Assembly (NCBI RefSeq): GCF_000003605.2
Contig: NW_003113527.1
Location: forward strand, 1 to 35,419
Direction: 5' to 3'
Origin: Saccoglossus kowalevskii
Lineage: Eukaryota > Hemichordata > Enteropneusta > Harrimaniidae
Length of the DNA: 35,419 nt
Below the pieces are notes generated by a model that was not told where the DNA came from, made no database searches, and saw nothing but the letters and a program-made list of their open reading frames with translations. Below, one piece after another: positions 21,037 through 32,153 of the stretch; position 1 is the first letter of the stretch, and the number at the start of each line of letters is the position of its first letter. The position numbers were made by a program, and so were the translations under genes.

Positions 21037-21242
21037 GTTAACATTGTCGTCTATGGAGTTTCAATTAGTGGTATGAGCCCTGAACCAATATTTGATGTGG
21101 AACCACCTGCTTGACTTATATCTCTCCCAAATTTGTAATTTTAGTTGGAATTGAAACTTTTTTGGTTGAAATAATATTTAATAATTTGTGATTTATTTTT
21201 ACAATATTTGACCTCATTTGACCCCATTGACCTCTATTAATC

Positions 21243-21617
21243 ATGGATGACATTTGGCGAAAGCACTATTCTGACAAAGTTAATTTGAACTCTAGGCCAG
21301 TTGAAAACTTATTGGGCTGCATCATTTGGAGAGGGTATATAAAATCAAGCAGGGGGACACAATATGGCACCATAAGAGTGAGATTTCCTGGCTCTAGAAA
21401 GTGGAGCACTGTGCATGTCCACAGACTACAATACATGCTGTACCACAAGACATTTGCTGTCGGTGGGAGAGATGTATCACATCTGTATCACAATAGCCTG
21501 TGCGTGGCCCCAACTCGCATCTCACTGGAACCCCGAGGGGTTAACAATAGTCGAAAATTTTGCCATGGCAACCAGAGGTGCATTGGGCACAATCCATACC
21601 CACCATGTATTTTATAA
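21243..21617 (+). CDS. HE6: I-PpoI-like endonuclease lacking zinc ligand His92
   Basis: The frame is open, but His92 is Arg (APTRISLEP), changed by a single A-to-G base. In I-PpoI the matching His110 binds zinc together with Cys41, Cys100 and Cys105. As position 82 is Tyr too, two of the four ligands of the first zinc site are gone. His80, Asn101 and the second cluster remain. It is probably misfolded or inactive. Confidence 0.78.
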   Translation: MDDIWRKHYSDKVNLNSRPVENLLGCIIWRGYIKSSRGTQYGTIRVRFPGSRKWSTVHVHRLQYMLYHKTFAVGGRDVSHLYHNSLCVAPTRISLEPRGVNNSRKFCHGNQRCIGHNPYPPCIL

Positions 21618-21786
21618 AAACAAATAGTGGTGGAGGGGGGGGGGTATTCATTCTTTCTTTCTTTCACTCACTCTGTCCATTCATCTCGCTTTCAATTATG
21701 ACAATATCTGTGCTCTGATAACTGCATTTTATTTTTTCATGGTCTTGCTGTAAGTATGGTCAATTATTTTACATTTCTCAGGTAAT

Positions 21787-23726
21787 TTATATTGATTTTT
21801 TTTTACAGGACTGTACATTTAAATACATTCCTTTAACATAAGTATTTTGTTTTTCTGAGTTCTTTACTTTATCGTATAAATCAAATCTTGCTTTTCTGAG
21901 TTTTCCTCTATTTATTTAAAATTTTTTAGATTTCTGTCTTTTTGCATGTCTCTCATTGTTAATTTGTTCTCGCTCTAATGACTTAATTAAATTTTTGTCC
22001 TTGGCCAACGGGGCGCCAATAGCCTCACATTTTTTAAGTACAGAATTTGCACTTCCAGTGTTCAGATCATGAATAGCACTATGAATTCTAGGTGAAAAAT
22101 TTCTACTCCAAGTAATGCTCCTTGGATTTGTTTTTGAATAACTACAGTGCACAGCTTCAGTTTTTTGTGTGCTTGTCATAAATTTTGTTTTTTCTAGTGC
22201 ACTTGGACCAAGTCGCATCCAAATTATTCCCCGTAATTGTTCTTTGTCTGTCTCAGACATATTCAGTTCAGTGTCAAGCGGTAAAAATGATTTGTTCCAT
22301 TTATTGCGTTTCCTACCTGTGCAAACAAATGAATATTTTCTGCACATTTCTCCACAGTTCCCACAATAACATTCAACGATGGCATCAACAGTGAATGATA
22401 ATTTATTTTTTATAATTTCCAGACATCCGCAATACTGCTTGAAAGCCTTTGTGTGTTCTGTATTGCATCTGGCAACCAGATCATAGGCAAAGCGATTTTT
22501 AAGTTTATCCTTAGATGCTCTTGTCTTCCCAGGAAACATAGTAGCAGAGAAGGCGGTATTGCCTATTTTTTTCTTCATTCCACCACACAGGTGTCTAATG
22601 TCTATCAGGTGATCAACCGGTTCATGTTGTGTCATTTCAATGCCATGGTGACCTTTACTGTCCCCATCGGAAGTGAAATGGCTGACAGTAAATTTCTGTC
22701 CCTCCATGCATTTCATGGATGCACTGCGTTCATCTCCAATAGTGGCACCTGGTTGGATGTTGGCACTGCAGTGTCCATCATGTTCTTGGCAGTTGACAAT
22801 TAATCCCTTATTCCGTTGCCTTTCAGCAGTCTTGCAAAGTTTGTTCCCAGTGTAGACTGACAGTATCTTTTTCTTTGCCGTGACATTCTCACAGATGGTA
22901 TAGGTCATTTGTGTTGCAGGCTGAAATGGAGTTTTGCCGGATGCACTCCACAGTGGGTTATTGTAGCGCGCATCACCTTCCACTGGTAGTGCAGTATCCG
23001 CAGTGGCACCACGAAGGTGTTTTACTGAATTAACATGATCCAGTTGTGCTGCCATATCTTGTTCAGTTTCACTATGGCCTGTCCAATTTTATTGGCACAC
23101 TTCTGCATGCCACTGGTTGCTGGGGCTGGTATTCCAGTTGTCAACAATATTATCCGTATGCCTGTATTTGCAATTGGTGAGCCCATTAGTCTAACCTGCA
23201 GTCTGTCATTAGCTGTTGCTGCCCTCCGACCAGGTCCCACTTTTTTGGTGACTTCATAAAGCGATACTTTTTTGCAGGTATAACCACACATTTGACACAT
23301 CAAGCCCGCAGTTACACAAATTCCCCATTTCTGAATGTCATACCACTGCAAGTCACCTGTGCACAAGGTTGTTGAATAACTCGCATGTTGTTTTATTGCT
23401 TTGTTTCACAGACTTGATGTTTTCTCCATGTCAAGCATCCTGTATCCTGTCGGTACTTTGGTCGGAGACTGCAAATATTCATCAATCGTCTGAGGTGTCC
23501 TTTCTATTCAGGGTCTCGGCAAATGTACTTTTTCAGCAGTTGATATTTCACCACTGGATCCTGCCTTTGTTACTTCGTCATACATGTCCCTGGATAACCG
23601 CTGATATGATGAACCAGGTAAGTTCACACCTGTGGTCATCTTTTCTATTGCTAAACCTCTATTCCAGACAACAGATCCTTTCTGGAACTTGGACTCACAG
23701 ATATTACTCTTCTTGCTGCATGCCAT
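21787..23726 (-). pseudogene. T6: chimeric transposase, B-type N-terminal half
   Basis: The ATG is at 23726. From about 23055 rightwards (N-terminal half) the sequence is of the diverged B type. It includes the same two TGA codons as T0: 23406-23408 (Trp position) and 23508-23510. A 4-bp deletion near 23058 marks the switch and shifts the frame. Leftwards it is common type and open with DARYNN, DGDSK and TEAV, until a TAA at 21916-21918 in the basic tail. It looks like a recombinant between two array lineages. Confidence 0.85.
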
Positions 23727-24385
23727 GACTTGTTTTCTTTTGAGTTCCAACAAAGTTGTGATAACTGCTCTCAAATGTACTGCATGTATGCCTATATATT
23801 GGGTGTTAACCAACCACCCAATACTGCAATATACCAGTTATGGTCAGGCTTGATCAGAATGCAGTTTTATGTCTCATGGTCACTGACAGCATTCTGACAT
23901 CACAGGAAAGACAGTGAACCCATATTTGGGCATGTGACCAATTAAAGCAAGGATAAACATTTACAGTAGAATATACAATGTTGACAGATTTGATTTATTG
24001 ATCTCCAGAGATCAGACCAAAATGTTAAAATTTCATTAAATTCAGTGTACCATTTTGAAAAAAAAAATTAAAAATACAAGCAGTGACCAAAGTTGGTATA
24101 TTCTTTTATGGGATGGTTGTTTGTATAACACTCTTTTATTTTATTAATTAAAAACACCCTTTCCTGTTCAGAATTTTAGGTACAAGGACACTTGGCCAGA
24201 TGGTAAATCTCTTCACTTGGGGCTGTAGTATGTGAAATGTATAGCGCCACCATGAGTCCAACTTTCCTACATATCTCCGAATTCTGTGAATTTGCATAAA
24301 TTTTAATTATCAAGAGTTGATCACCTGAAGTTTGTTCTATCACCCACAGGAGGGATGAGCAAATTATCTAACCTTCTTATTTCTC
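23727..24385. other. Non-coding spacer, unit 7, partly B type
   Basis: Up to about 24014 it carries B-type variants also seen in unit 10: CTGCAATATACC, TTGATCAGAATG, CAGCATTCTGACATC and AGATCAGACC. After that it is common type. The last variant extends the palindrome to TGATCTCCAGAGATCA (23999-24014). I see no gene. Confidence 0.65.
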
Positions 24386-24389
24386 TGAA

Positions 24390-24849
24390 GGTCTCATGCC
24401 ACTAATTAACCAATGGCTGCTCGTAGCTCTCAATTTAAATGCCTAGCAGGAACCAATGAAATTTTTTTAATATTATTTTTCTCAGGTGTTCCCTGTTTGA
24501 GGGCGCGATCACCTGGGTCAGAGGTGAGACTAACATGTGGTCTTTTGTTTACTACTTAGCGGCTGCGTACCTGTGGGATTATTCCGTGTGTATTTGGATG
24601 TTCTAATCTTGGTGTTTTCCCAGTGATTTCTCTAGGTGCAGTCCAAATACAGTAGGTGTGTCTTGTTTACCTGAGTTTTGCAAGAGTTTGAGCTGGCCAA
24701 CATGTGTGTTTTTTTCATGTGGTTGATTACAGGCATGTTGATTTCCCATTTTAGAGCTATGTTTTCAACTTTGTTTATTATTTTCATATAGTAATCTCGT
24801 CATATGTTAACATTGTCGTCTATGGAGTTTCAATTAGTGGTATGAGCCC
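24390..24849. mobile_element. Embedded TIR element, unit 7
   Basis: 460 bp, flanked by TGAA at 24386-24389 and 24850-24853. Small private changes are GTAGCTCTC and GGCTGCGTACC. Downstream of it, before HE7, the unit has a 5-bp TATAT duplication (near 24890). Confidence 0.8.
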
Positions 24850-25016
24850 TGAACCAATATTTGATGTGGAACCACCTGCTTGACTTATATTATATCTCTC
24901 CCAAATTTGTAATTTTAGTTGGAATTGAAACTTTTTTGGTTGAAATAATATTTAATAATTTGTGATTTATTTTTACAATATTTGACCTCATTTGACCCCA
25001 TTGACCTCTATTAATC

Positions 25017-25391
25017 ATGGATGACATTTGGCGAAAGCACTATTCTGACAAAGTTAATTTGAACTCTAGGCCAGTTGAAAACTTATTGGCCTGCATCATT
25101 TGGAGAGGGTATATAAAATCAAGCAGGGGGACACAATATGGCACCATAAGAGTGAGATTTCCTGGCTCTAGAAAGTGGAGCACTGTGCATGTCCACAGAC
25201 TACAATACATGCTGTACCACAAGACATTTGCTGTCGGTGGGAGAGATGTATCACATCTGTGTCACAATAGCCTGTGCGTGGCCCCAACTCACATCTCACT
25301 GGAACCCCGAGGGGTTAACAATAGTCGAAAATTTTGCCATGGCAACCAGAGGTGCATTGGGCACAATCCATACCCACCATGTAATTTATAA
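25017..25391 (+). CDS. HE7: I-PpoI-like endonuclease with Cys82
   Basis: Like HE4 it reads SHLCHN and has the full set of zinc ligands plus His80 and Asn101. Private changes are G25A, directly before ligand Cys26, and I123N at the second-last residue. Both are plausible in a folded protein, so this copy is a second candidate for activity. Confidence 0.8.
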   Translation: MDDIWRKHYSDKVNLNSRPVENLLACIIWRGYIKSSRGTQYGTIRVRFPGSRKWSTVHVHRLQYMLYHKTFAVGGRDVSHLCHNSLCVAPTHISLEPRGVNNSRKFCHGNQRCIGHNPYPPCNL

Positions 25392-25503
25392 AAACAAATA
25401 GTGGTGGAGGGGGGGGGGGTATTCATTCTTTCTTTCTTTCACTCACTCTGTCCATTCATCTCGCTTTCAAATATGACAATATCTGTGCTCTGATAACTGC
25501 ATT

Positions 25504-27495
25504 TTATTTTTTCATGGTCTTGCTGTAAGTATGGTCAATTATTTTACATTTCTCAGTTAATTTATATTGATTTTTTTTACAGGACTGTACATTTAAATAC
25601 ATTCGTTTAACATAAGTATTTTGTTTTTCTGAGTTCTTTACTTTATCGTATAAATCAAATCTTGCTTTTCTGAGTTTTCCTCTATTTATTTTAAATTTTT
25701 TAGATTTCTGTCTTTTTGCATGTCTCTCATTGTTAATTTGTTCTCGCTTTAATGACTTAATTAAAGTTGTGTCCTTGGCCAATGGGACGCCTCACATTTT
25801 TAAGTACCGAATTTGCACTTCCAGTGTTCAGATCATGAATAGCACTATGAATTCTAGGTGCAAAATTACTACTCCAAATAATGCCCCTTGGATTTGTTTT
25901 TGAATAACTACGGTGCACAGCTTCAGTTTTGTGTGTGCTTGTCATGAATTTTGTTTTGTCTAGTGCACTTGGACCAAGTCACATCCAAATTATTCCCCGT
26001 AATTGTTCTTTGTCTGTCTCAGACATATTCAGTTCAGTGTCAAGCGGTAAAAATGATTTGTTCCATTTATTGCGTTTCCTGCCAGTGCAAACAAATGAAT
26101 ATTTTCTGCACATTTCTCCACAGTTCCCACTATAACATTCGATGATGGCATCAACAGTAAATGATAGTTTATTTTTAATAATTTCCAAACATCCGCAATA
26201 CTGCTTGAAAGCCTTTGTGTGTTCTGTATTGCATCTGGCAACTCATGGGCAAAGCGATTTTTAAGTTTATCCTTAGATGCTCTTGTCTTCCCAGGAAACA
26301 TAGTAGCAGAGAAGGCGGTATTGCCTATTTTTTTCTTCATTCCACCACACAGGTGTATAATGTCTATCAGGTGATCAACCCGTTCATGCTGTGTCATTTC
26401 AATGCCATGGTGACCTTTACTGTCCCCATCGGAAGTGAAATGGCTGACAGTAAATTTCTGTCCCTCCATGCATTTCATGGATGCACTGCGTTCATCTCCA
26501 ATAGTGGCACCTGGTTGGATGTTGGCACTGCAGTGTCCATCATGTTCTGGGCAGTTGACAATTAATCCCTTATTCCGTTGCCTTTCAGCAGTCTTGCAAA
26601 GTTTGTTCCCAGTGTAGACTGACAGTATCTTTTTCTTTGCCGTGACATTCTCACAGATGGTATAGGTCATTTGTGTTGCAGGCTGAAATGGAGTTTTGCC
26701 GGATGCACTCCACAGTGGGTTATTGTAGCGCGCATCACCTTCCACTGGTAGTGCAGTATCCGCAGTGGCACCACAAAGGTGTTTTACTGAATTAACATGA
26801 TCCAGTTGTGCTGCCATATCTTCCTTGTTCAGTTTCACTATGGCCTGTCCAATTTTATTGGCACACTTCTGCATGCCACTGGTGGCTGGGGCTGGTATTC
26901 CAGTTGTCAACAATATTTTCCGTATGCCTGTATTTGCAATTGGTGAGCCCATTAGTCCAACCTGCAGTCTGTCATTAGCTGTTGCTGCCTTCCGACCAGG
27001 TCCCACTTTTTTGGAGACTTCATAAAGCGGTACTTTTTTGCAGGTATAACCACACATTTGACACATCAAGCCCGCAGTTACACAAATTCCCCATTTCTGA
27101 ATGTCATTCCACTGCAAGTCACCTGTGCACAAGGTTGTTGGATTACTCACGTGTTCTTTTATTGCTTTGTTCCAGAGACTTGATGTTTTCTCCATGTCAA
27201 GCATCCTGTATCCTGTTGGTACTTTGGTCGAAAACTGCAAATATTCATCAATCGTCTGAGGTGTCCCTACTGTTCTGGGTCTCAGCAAATGTACTTTTTC
27301 CGCAGTTGTTGATATTTCACCACTGGGTCCTGCCTTTGTTACTTCGTCATACATGTCCCTGGATAACCGCTGATATGATGAACCAGGTAAGTTCACACCT
27401 GTGGTCACCTTTTCTATTGCTAAACCTCTATTCCAGACAACAGATCCTTTCTGGAACTTGGACTCACAGATATTACTCTTCTTGCTGCATGCCAT
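25504..27495 (-). pseudogene. T7: transposase with intact N-terminal three quarters and a diverged patch
   Basis: The ATG is at 27495. The frame is open for about 420 codons with FQKG, the Cys cluster, DARYNN and DGDSK all intact, the longest undamaged stretch of correct frame in the window. A 4-bp deletion near 26245 then shifts it. The following segment, about 25740-26240, differs at many positions from every other copy and has further indels (near 25785 and 25797). The C-terminal end uses the 8-T extended frame. Confidence 0.83.
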
Positions 27496-28152
27496 GACTT
27501 GTTTTCTTTTGAGTTCCAACAAAGTTGTGATAACTGCTCTCAAATGTACTGCATGTATGCCTATATATTGGGTGTTAACCAACCACCCAATACTGGAGTA
27601 TACCAATTATGGTCAGGCTTGCTCAGAATGCAGTTTTATGTCTCATGGTCACTGACAGCCTTCTGACATCACAGGAAAGACAGTGAACCCATATTTGGGC
27701 CTGTGACCAATTAAAGCAAGGATAAACATTTACATTAGGATATACAATGTTGACAGATTTGATTTATTGATCTCCAGAGATCTGACCAAAATTTTAAAAT
27801 TTCATTAAATTCAGTGTACCATTTTGAAAAAAAAATTAAAAATACAAGCAGTGACCAAAGTTGGTATATTCTTTTATGGGATGGTTGTTTGTATAACACT
27901 CTTTTATTTTATTAATTAAAAACACCCTTTCCTGTTCAGAATTTTAGGTACAAGGACACTTGGCCAGATGGTAAATCTCTTCACTTGGGGCTGTAGTATG
28001 TGAAATGTATAGCGCCACCATGAGTCCAACTTTCCTACATATCTCCGAATTCTGTGAATTTGCATAAATTTTAATTATCAAGAGTTGATCACCTGAAGTT
28101 GTTCTATCACCCACAGGAGGGATGAGCAAATTATCTAACCTTCTTATTTCTC

Positions 28153-28156
28153 TGAA
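28153..28156. other. Empty insertion site of the TIR element, unit 8
   Basis: The sequence TTTCTCTGAACCAATATT joins the two flanks seen around the TIR element in other units and retains exactly one TGAA. It is either a precise excision or a deletion between the TGAA repeats. The spacer to its left (27496-28152) is common type. Confidence 0.85.
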
Positions 28157-28314
28157 CCAATATTTGATGTGGAACCACCTGCTTGACTTATATCTCTCCC
28201 AAATTTGTAATTTTAGTTGGAATTGAAACTTTTTTGGTTGAAATAATATTTAATAATTTGTGATTTATTTTTACAATATTTGACCTCATTTGACCCCATT
28301 GACCTCTATTAATC

Positions 28315-28689
28315 ATGGATGACATTTGGCGAAAGCACTATTCTGACAAAGTTAATTTGAACTCTAGGCCAGTTGAAAACTTATTGGGCTGCATCATTTG
28401 GAGAGGGTATATAAAATCAAGCAGGGGGACACAATATGGCACCATAAGAGTGAGATTTCCTGGCTCTAGAAAGTGGAGCACTGTGCATGTCCACAGACTA
28501 CAATACATGCTGTACCACAGGACATTTGTTGTCGGTGGGAGAGATGTATCACATCTGTATCACAATAGCCTGTGCGTGGCCCCAACTCACATCTCACTGG
28601 AACCCCGAGGGGTTAACAATAGTCGAAAATTTTGCCATGGCAACCAGAGGTGCATTGGGCACAATCCATACCCACCATGTATTTTATAA
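28315..28689 (+). CDS. HE8: I-PpoI-like His-Cys box endonuclease
   Basis: An open frame with Tyr82 and all other expected catalytic and metal residues. Changes are K69R and A72V, both in the loop before the active site. A72V is shared only with HE9. The shortened leader upstream (no TIR element) means its transcription start may differ from that of HE1-HE7. Confidence 0.77.
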   Translation: MDDIWRKHYSDKVNLNSRPVENLLGCIIWRGYIKSSRGTQYGTIRVRFPGSRKWSTVHVHRLQYMLYHRTFVVGGRDVSHLYHNSLCVAPTHISLEPRGVNNSRKFCHGNQRCIGHNPYPPCIL

Positions 28690-28857
28690 AAACAAATAGT
28701 GGTGGAGGGGGGGGGTATTCATTCTTTCTTTCTTTCACTCACTCTGTCCATTCATCTCGCTTTCAAATATGACAATATCTGTGCTCTGATAACTGTATTT
28801 TATTTTTTCATGGTCTTGCTGTAAGTATGGTCAATTATTTTACATTTCTCAGTTAAT

Positions 28858-30790
28858 TTATATTGATTTTTTTTTACAGGACTGTACATTTAAATACATT
28901 CCTTTAACATAAGTATTTTGTTTTTCTGAGTTCTTTACTTTATCGTATAAATCAAATCTTGCTTTTCTGAGTTTTCCTCTATTTATTTTAAATTTTTTAG
29001 ATTTCTGTCTTTTTGCATGTCTCTCATTGTTCTCGCTCTAATGACTTAATTAAATTTTTGTCCTTGGCCAACGGGGCGTCAATAGCCTCACATTTTTTAA
29101 GTACAGAATTTGCACTTCCAGTGTTCAGATCATGAATAGCACTATGAATTCTAGGTGAAAAATTTCTACTCCAAGTAATGCTCCTTGGATTTGTTTTTGA
29201 ATAACTACAGTGCACAGCTTCAGTTTTTTGTGTGCTTGTCATAAATTTTGTTTTTTCTAGTGCACTTGGACCAAGTCGCATCCAAATTATTCCCCGTAAT
29301 TGTTCTTTGTCTGTCTCAGACATATTCAGTTCAGTGTCAAGCGGTAAAAATGATTTGTTCCATTTATTGCGTTTCCTACCTGTGCAAACAAATGAATATT
29401 TTCTGCACATTTCTCCACAGTTCCCACTATAACATTCAACGATGGCATCAACAGTGAATGATAATTTATTTTTTATAATTTCCAGACATCCGCAATACTG
29501 CTTGAAAGCCTTTGTGTGTTCTGTATTGCATCTGGCAACCAGATCATAGGCAAAGCGATTTTTAAGTTTATCCTTAGATGCTCTTGTCTTCCCAGGAAAC
29601 ATAGTAGCAGAGAAGGCGGTATTGCCTATTTTTTTCTTCATTCCACCACACAGGTGTCTAATGTCTATCAGGTGATCAACCGGTTCATGCTGTGTCATTT
29701 CAATGCCATGGTGACCTTTACTGTCCCCATCGGAAGTGAAATGGCTGACAGTAAATTTCTGTCCCTCCATGCATTTCATGGATGCACTGCGTTCATCTCC
29801 AATAGTGGCACCTGGTTGGATGTTGGCACTGCAGTGTCCATCATGTTCTGGGCAGTTGACAATTAATCCCTTATTCCGTTGCCTTTCAGCAGTCTTGCAA
29901 AGTTTGTTCCCAGTGTAGACTGACAGTATCTTTTTCTTTGCCGTGACATTCTCACAGATGGTATAGGTCATTTGTGTTGCAGGCTGAAATGGAGTTTTGC
30001 CGGATGCACTCCACAGTGGGTTATTGTAGCGCGCATCACCTTCCACTGGTAGTGCAGTATCCGCAGTGGCACCACGAAGGTGTTTTACTGAATTAACATG
30101 ATCCAGTTGTGCTGCCATATCTTCCTTGTTCAGTTTCACTATGGCCTGTCCAATGTTATTGGCACACTTCTGCATGCCACTGGTGGCTGGGGCTGGTATT
30201 CCAGTTGTCAACAATATTTTTCGTATGCCTGTATTTGCTATTGGTGAGCCCATTAGTCCAACCTGCAGTCTGTCATTAGCTGTTGCTGCCTTCCGACCAG
30301 GTCCCACTTTTTGGAGACTTCATAAAGCGGTACTTTTTTTGCAGGTATAACCACACATTTGACACATCAAGCCCGCAGTTATGCCCGCAGTCTGAATGTC
30401 ATTCCACTGCAAGTCACCTGTGCACAAGGTTGTTGAATTACTCACGTGTTCTTTTATTGCTTTGTTCCAGAGACTTGATGTTTTCTCCATGTCAAGCATC
30501 CTGTATCCTGTCGGTACTTTGGTCGAAAACTGCAAATATTCATCAATCGTCTGAGGTGTCCCTACTGTTCTGGGTCTCAGCAAATGTACTTTTTCCGCAG
30601 TTGTTGATATTTCACCACTGGGTCCTGCCTTTGTTACTTCGTCATACATGTCCCTGGATAGCCGCTGATATGATGAACCAGGTAAGTTCACACCTGTGGT
30701 CACCTTTTCTATTGCTAAACCTCTATTCCAGGCAACAGATCCTTTCTGGAACTTGGACTCACAGATATTACTCTTCTTGCTGCATGCCAT
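28858..30790 (-). pseudogene. T8: Mutator-like transposase, broken in the Cys cluster and the tail
   Basis: The ATG is at 30790. Around 30375-30400 a stretch is replaced by a shorter copy of nearby sequence (GCCCGCAG repeated), removing part of the KWGICV segment. A 1-bp insertion near 30339 and a 1-bp deletion near 30312 follow. From 30307 to 29024 the frame is open with DARYNN, DGDSK and TEAV. The 8-bp deletion near 29032 then ends it at LEREQ. That deletion and GCGTC are shared with T5. Confidence 0.83.
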
Positions 30791-31447
30791 GACTTGTTTT
30801 CTTTTGAGTTCCAACAAAGTTGTGATAACTGCTCTCAAATGTACTGCATGTATGCCTATATATTGGGTGTTAACCAACCACCCAATACTGGAGTATACCA
30901 ATTATGGTCAGGCTTGCTCAGAATGCAGTTTTATGTCTCATGGTCACTGACAGCCTTCTGACATCACAGGAAAGACAGTGAACCCATATTTGGGCCTGTG
31001 ACCAATTAAAGCAAGGATAAACATTTACATTAGGATATACAATGTTGACAGATTTGATTTATTGATCTCCAGAGATCTGACCAAAATGTTAAAATTTCAT
31101 TAAATTCAGTGTACCATTTTGAAAAAAAAATTAAAAGTACAAGCAGTGACCAAAGTTGGTATATTCTTTTATGGGATGGTTGTTTGTATAACACTCTTTT
31201 ATTTTATTAATTAAAAACACCCTTTCCTGTTCAGAATTTTAGGTACAAGGACACTTGGCCAGATGGTAAATCTCTTCACTTGGGGCTGTAGTATGTGAAA
31301 TGTATAGCGCCACCATGAGTCCAACTTTCCTACATATCTCCGAATTCTGTGAATTTGCATAAATTTTAATTATCAAGAGTTGATCACCTGAAGTTGTTCT
31401 ATCACCCACAGGAGGGATGAGCAAATTATCTAATCTTCTTATTTCTC

Positions 31448-31451
31448 TGAA
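31448..31451. other. Empty insertion site of the TIR element, unit 9
   Basis: It has the same clean junction as in unit 8 (CTCTGAACCAAT). The identical structure in adjacent units points to one loss event followed by local duplication. Confidence 0.85.
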
Positions 31452-31609
31452 CCAATATTTGATGTGGAACCACCTGCTTGACTTATATCTCTCCCAAATT
31501 TGTAATTTTAGTTGGAATTGAAACTTTTTTGGTTGAAATAATATTTAATAATTTGTGATTTATTTTTACAATATTTGACCTCATTTGACCCCATTGACCT
31601 CTATTAATC

Positions 31610-31984
31610 ATGGATGACATTTGGCGAAAGCACTATTCTGACAAAGTTAATTTGAACTCTAGGCCAGTTGAAAACTTATTGGGCTGCATCATTTGGAGAG
31701 GGTATATAAAATCAAGCAGGGGGACACAATATGGCACCATAAGAGTGAGATTTCCTGGCTCTAGAAAGTGGAGCACTGTGCATGTCCACAGACTACAATA
31801 CATGCTGTACCACAAGACATTTGTTGTCGGTGGGAGAGATGTATCACATCTGTATCACAATAGCCTGTGCGTGGCCCCAACTCACATCTCACTGGAACCC
31901 CGAGGGGTTAACAATAGTCGAAAATTTTGCCATGGCAACCAGAGGTGCATTGGGCACAATCCATACCCACCATGTATTTTATAA
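31610..31984 (+). CDS. HE9: I-PpoI-like His-Cys box endonuclease
   Basis: An open frame, consensus except A72V. His80, Cys87, His92, Asn101 and the second zinc cluster are present and position 82 is Tyr. It is the last complete HE before the diverged right end. Confidence 0.78.
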   Translation: MDDIWRKHYSDKVNLNSRPVENLLGCIIWRGYIKSSRGTQYGTIRVRFPGSRKWSTVHVHRLQYMLYHKTFVVGGRDVSHLYHNSLCVAPTHISLEPRGVNNSRKFCHGNQRCIGHNPYPPCIL

Positions 31985-32153
31985 AAACAAATAGTGGTGG
32001 AGGGGGGGGGGTATTCATTCTTTCTTTCTTTCACTCACTTTGTCCATTCATCTCGCTTTCAAATATGACAATATCTGTGCTCTGATAACTGCATTTTATT
32101 TTTTCATGGTCTTGCTGTAAGTATGGTCAATTATTTTACATTTCTCAGTTAAT

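Larger units (their letters stand above)
20176..21080. mobile_element. Embedded TIR element, unit 6, split by a LINE
   Basis: The 460-bp element is interrupted by 445 bp of LINE sequence after position 20591. Both TIRs and both TGAA repeats (20172-20175 and 21081-21084) are in place. Removing the insert restores the exact length seen in other units, which fixes the LINE boundaries. Confidence 0.85.
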
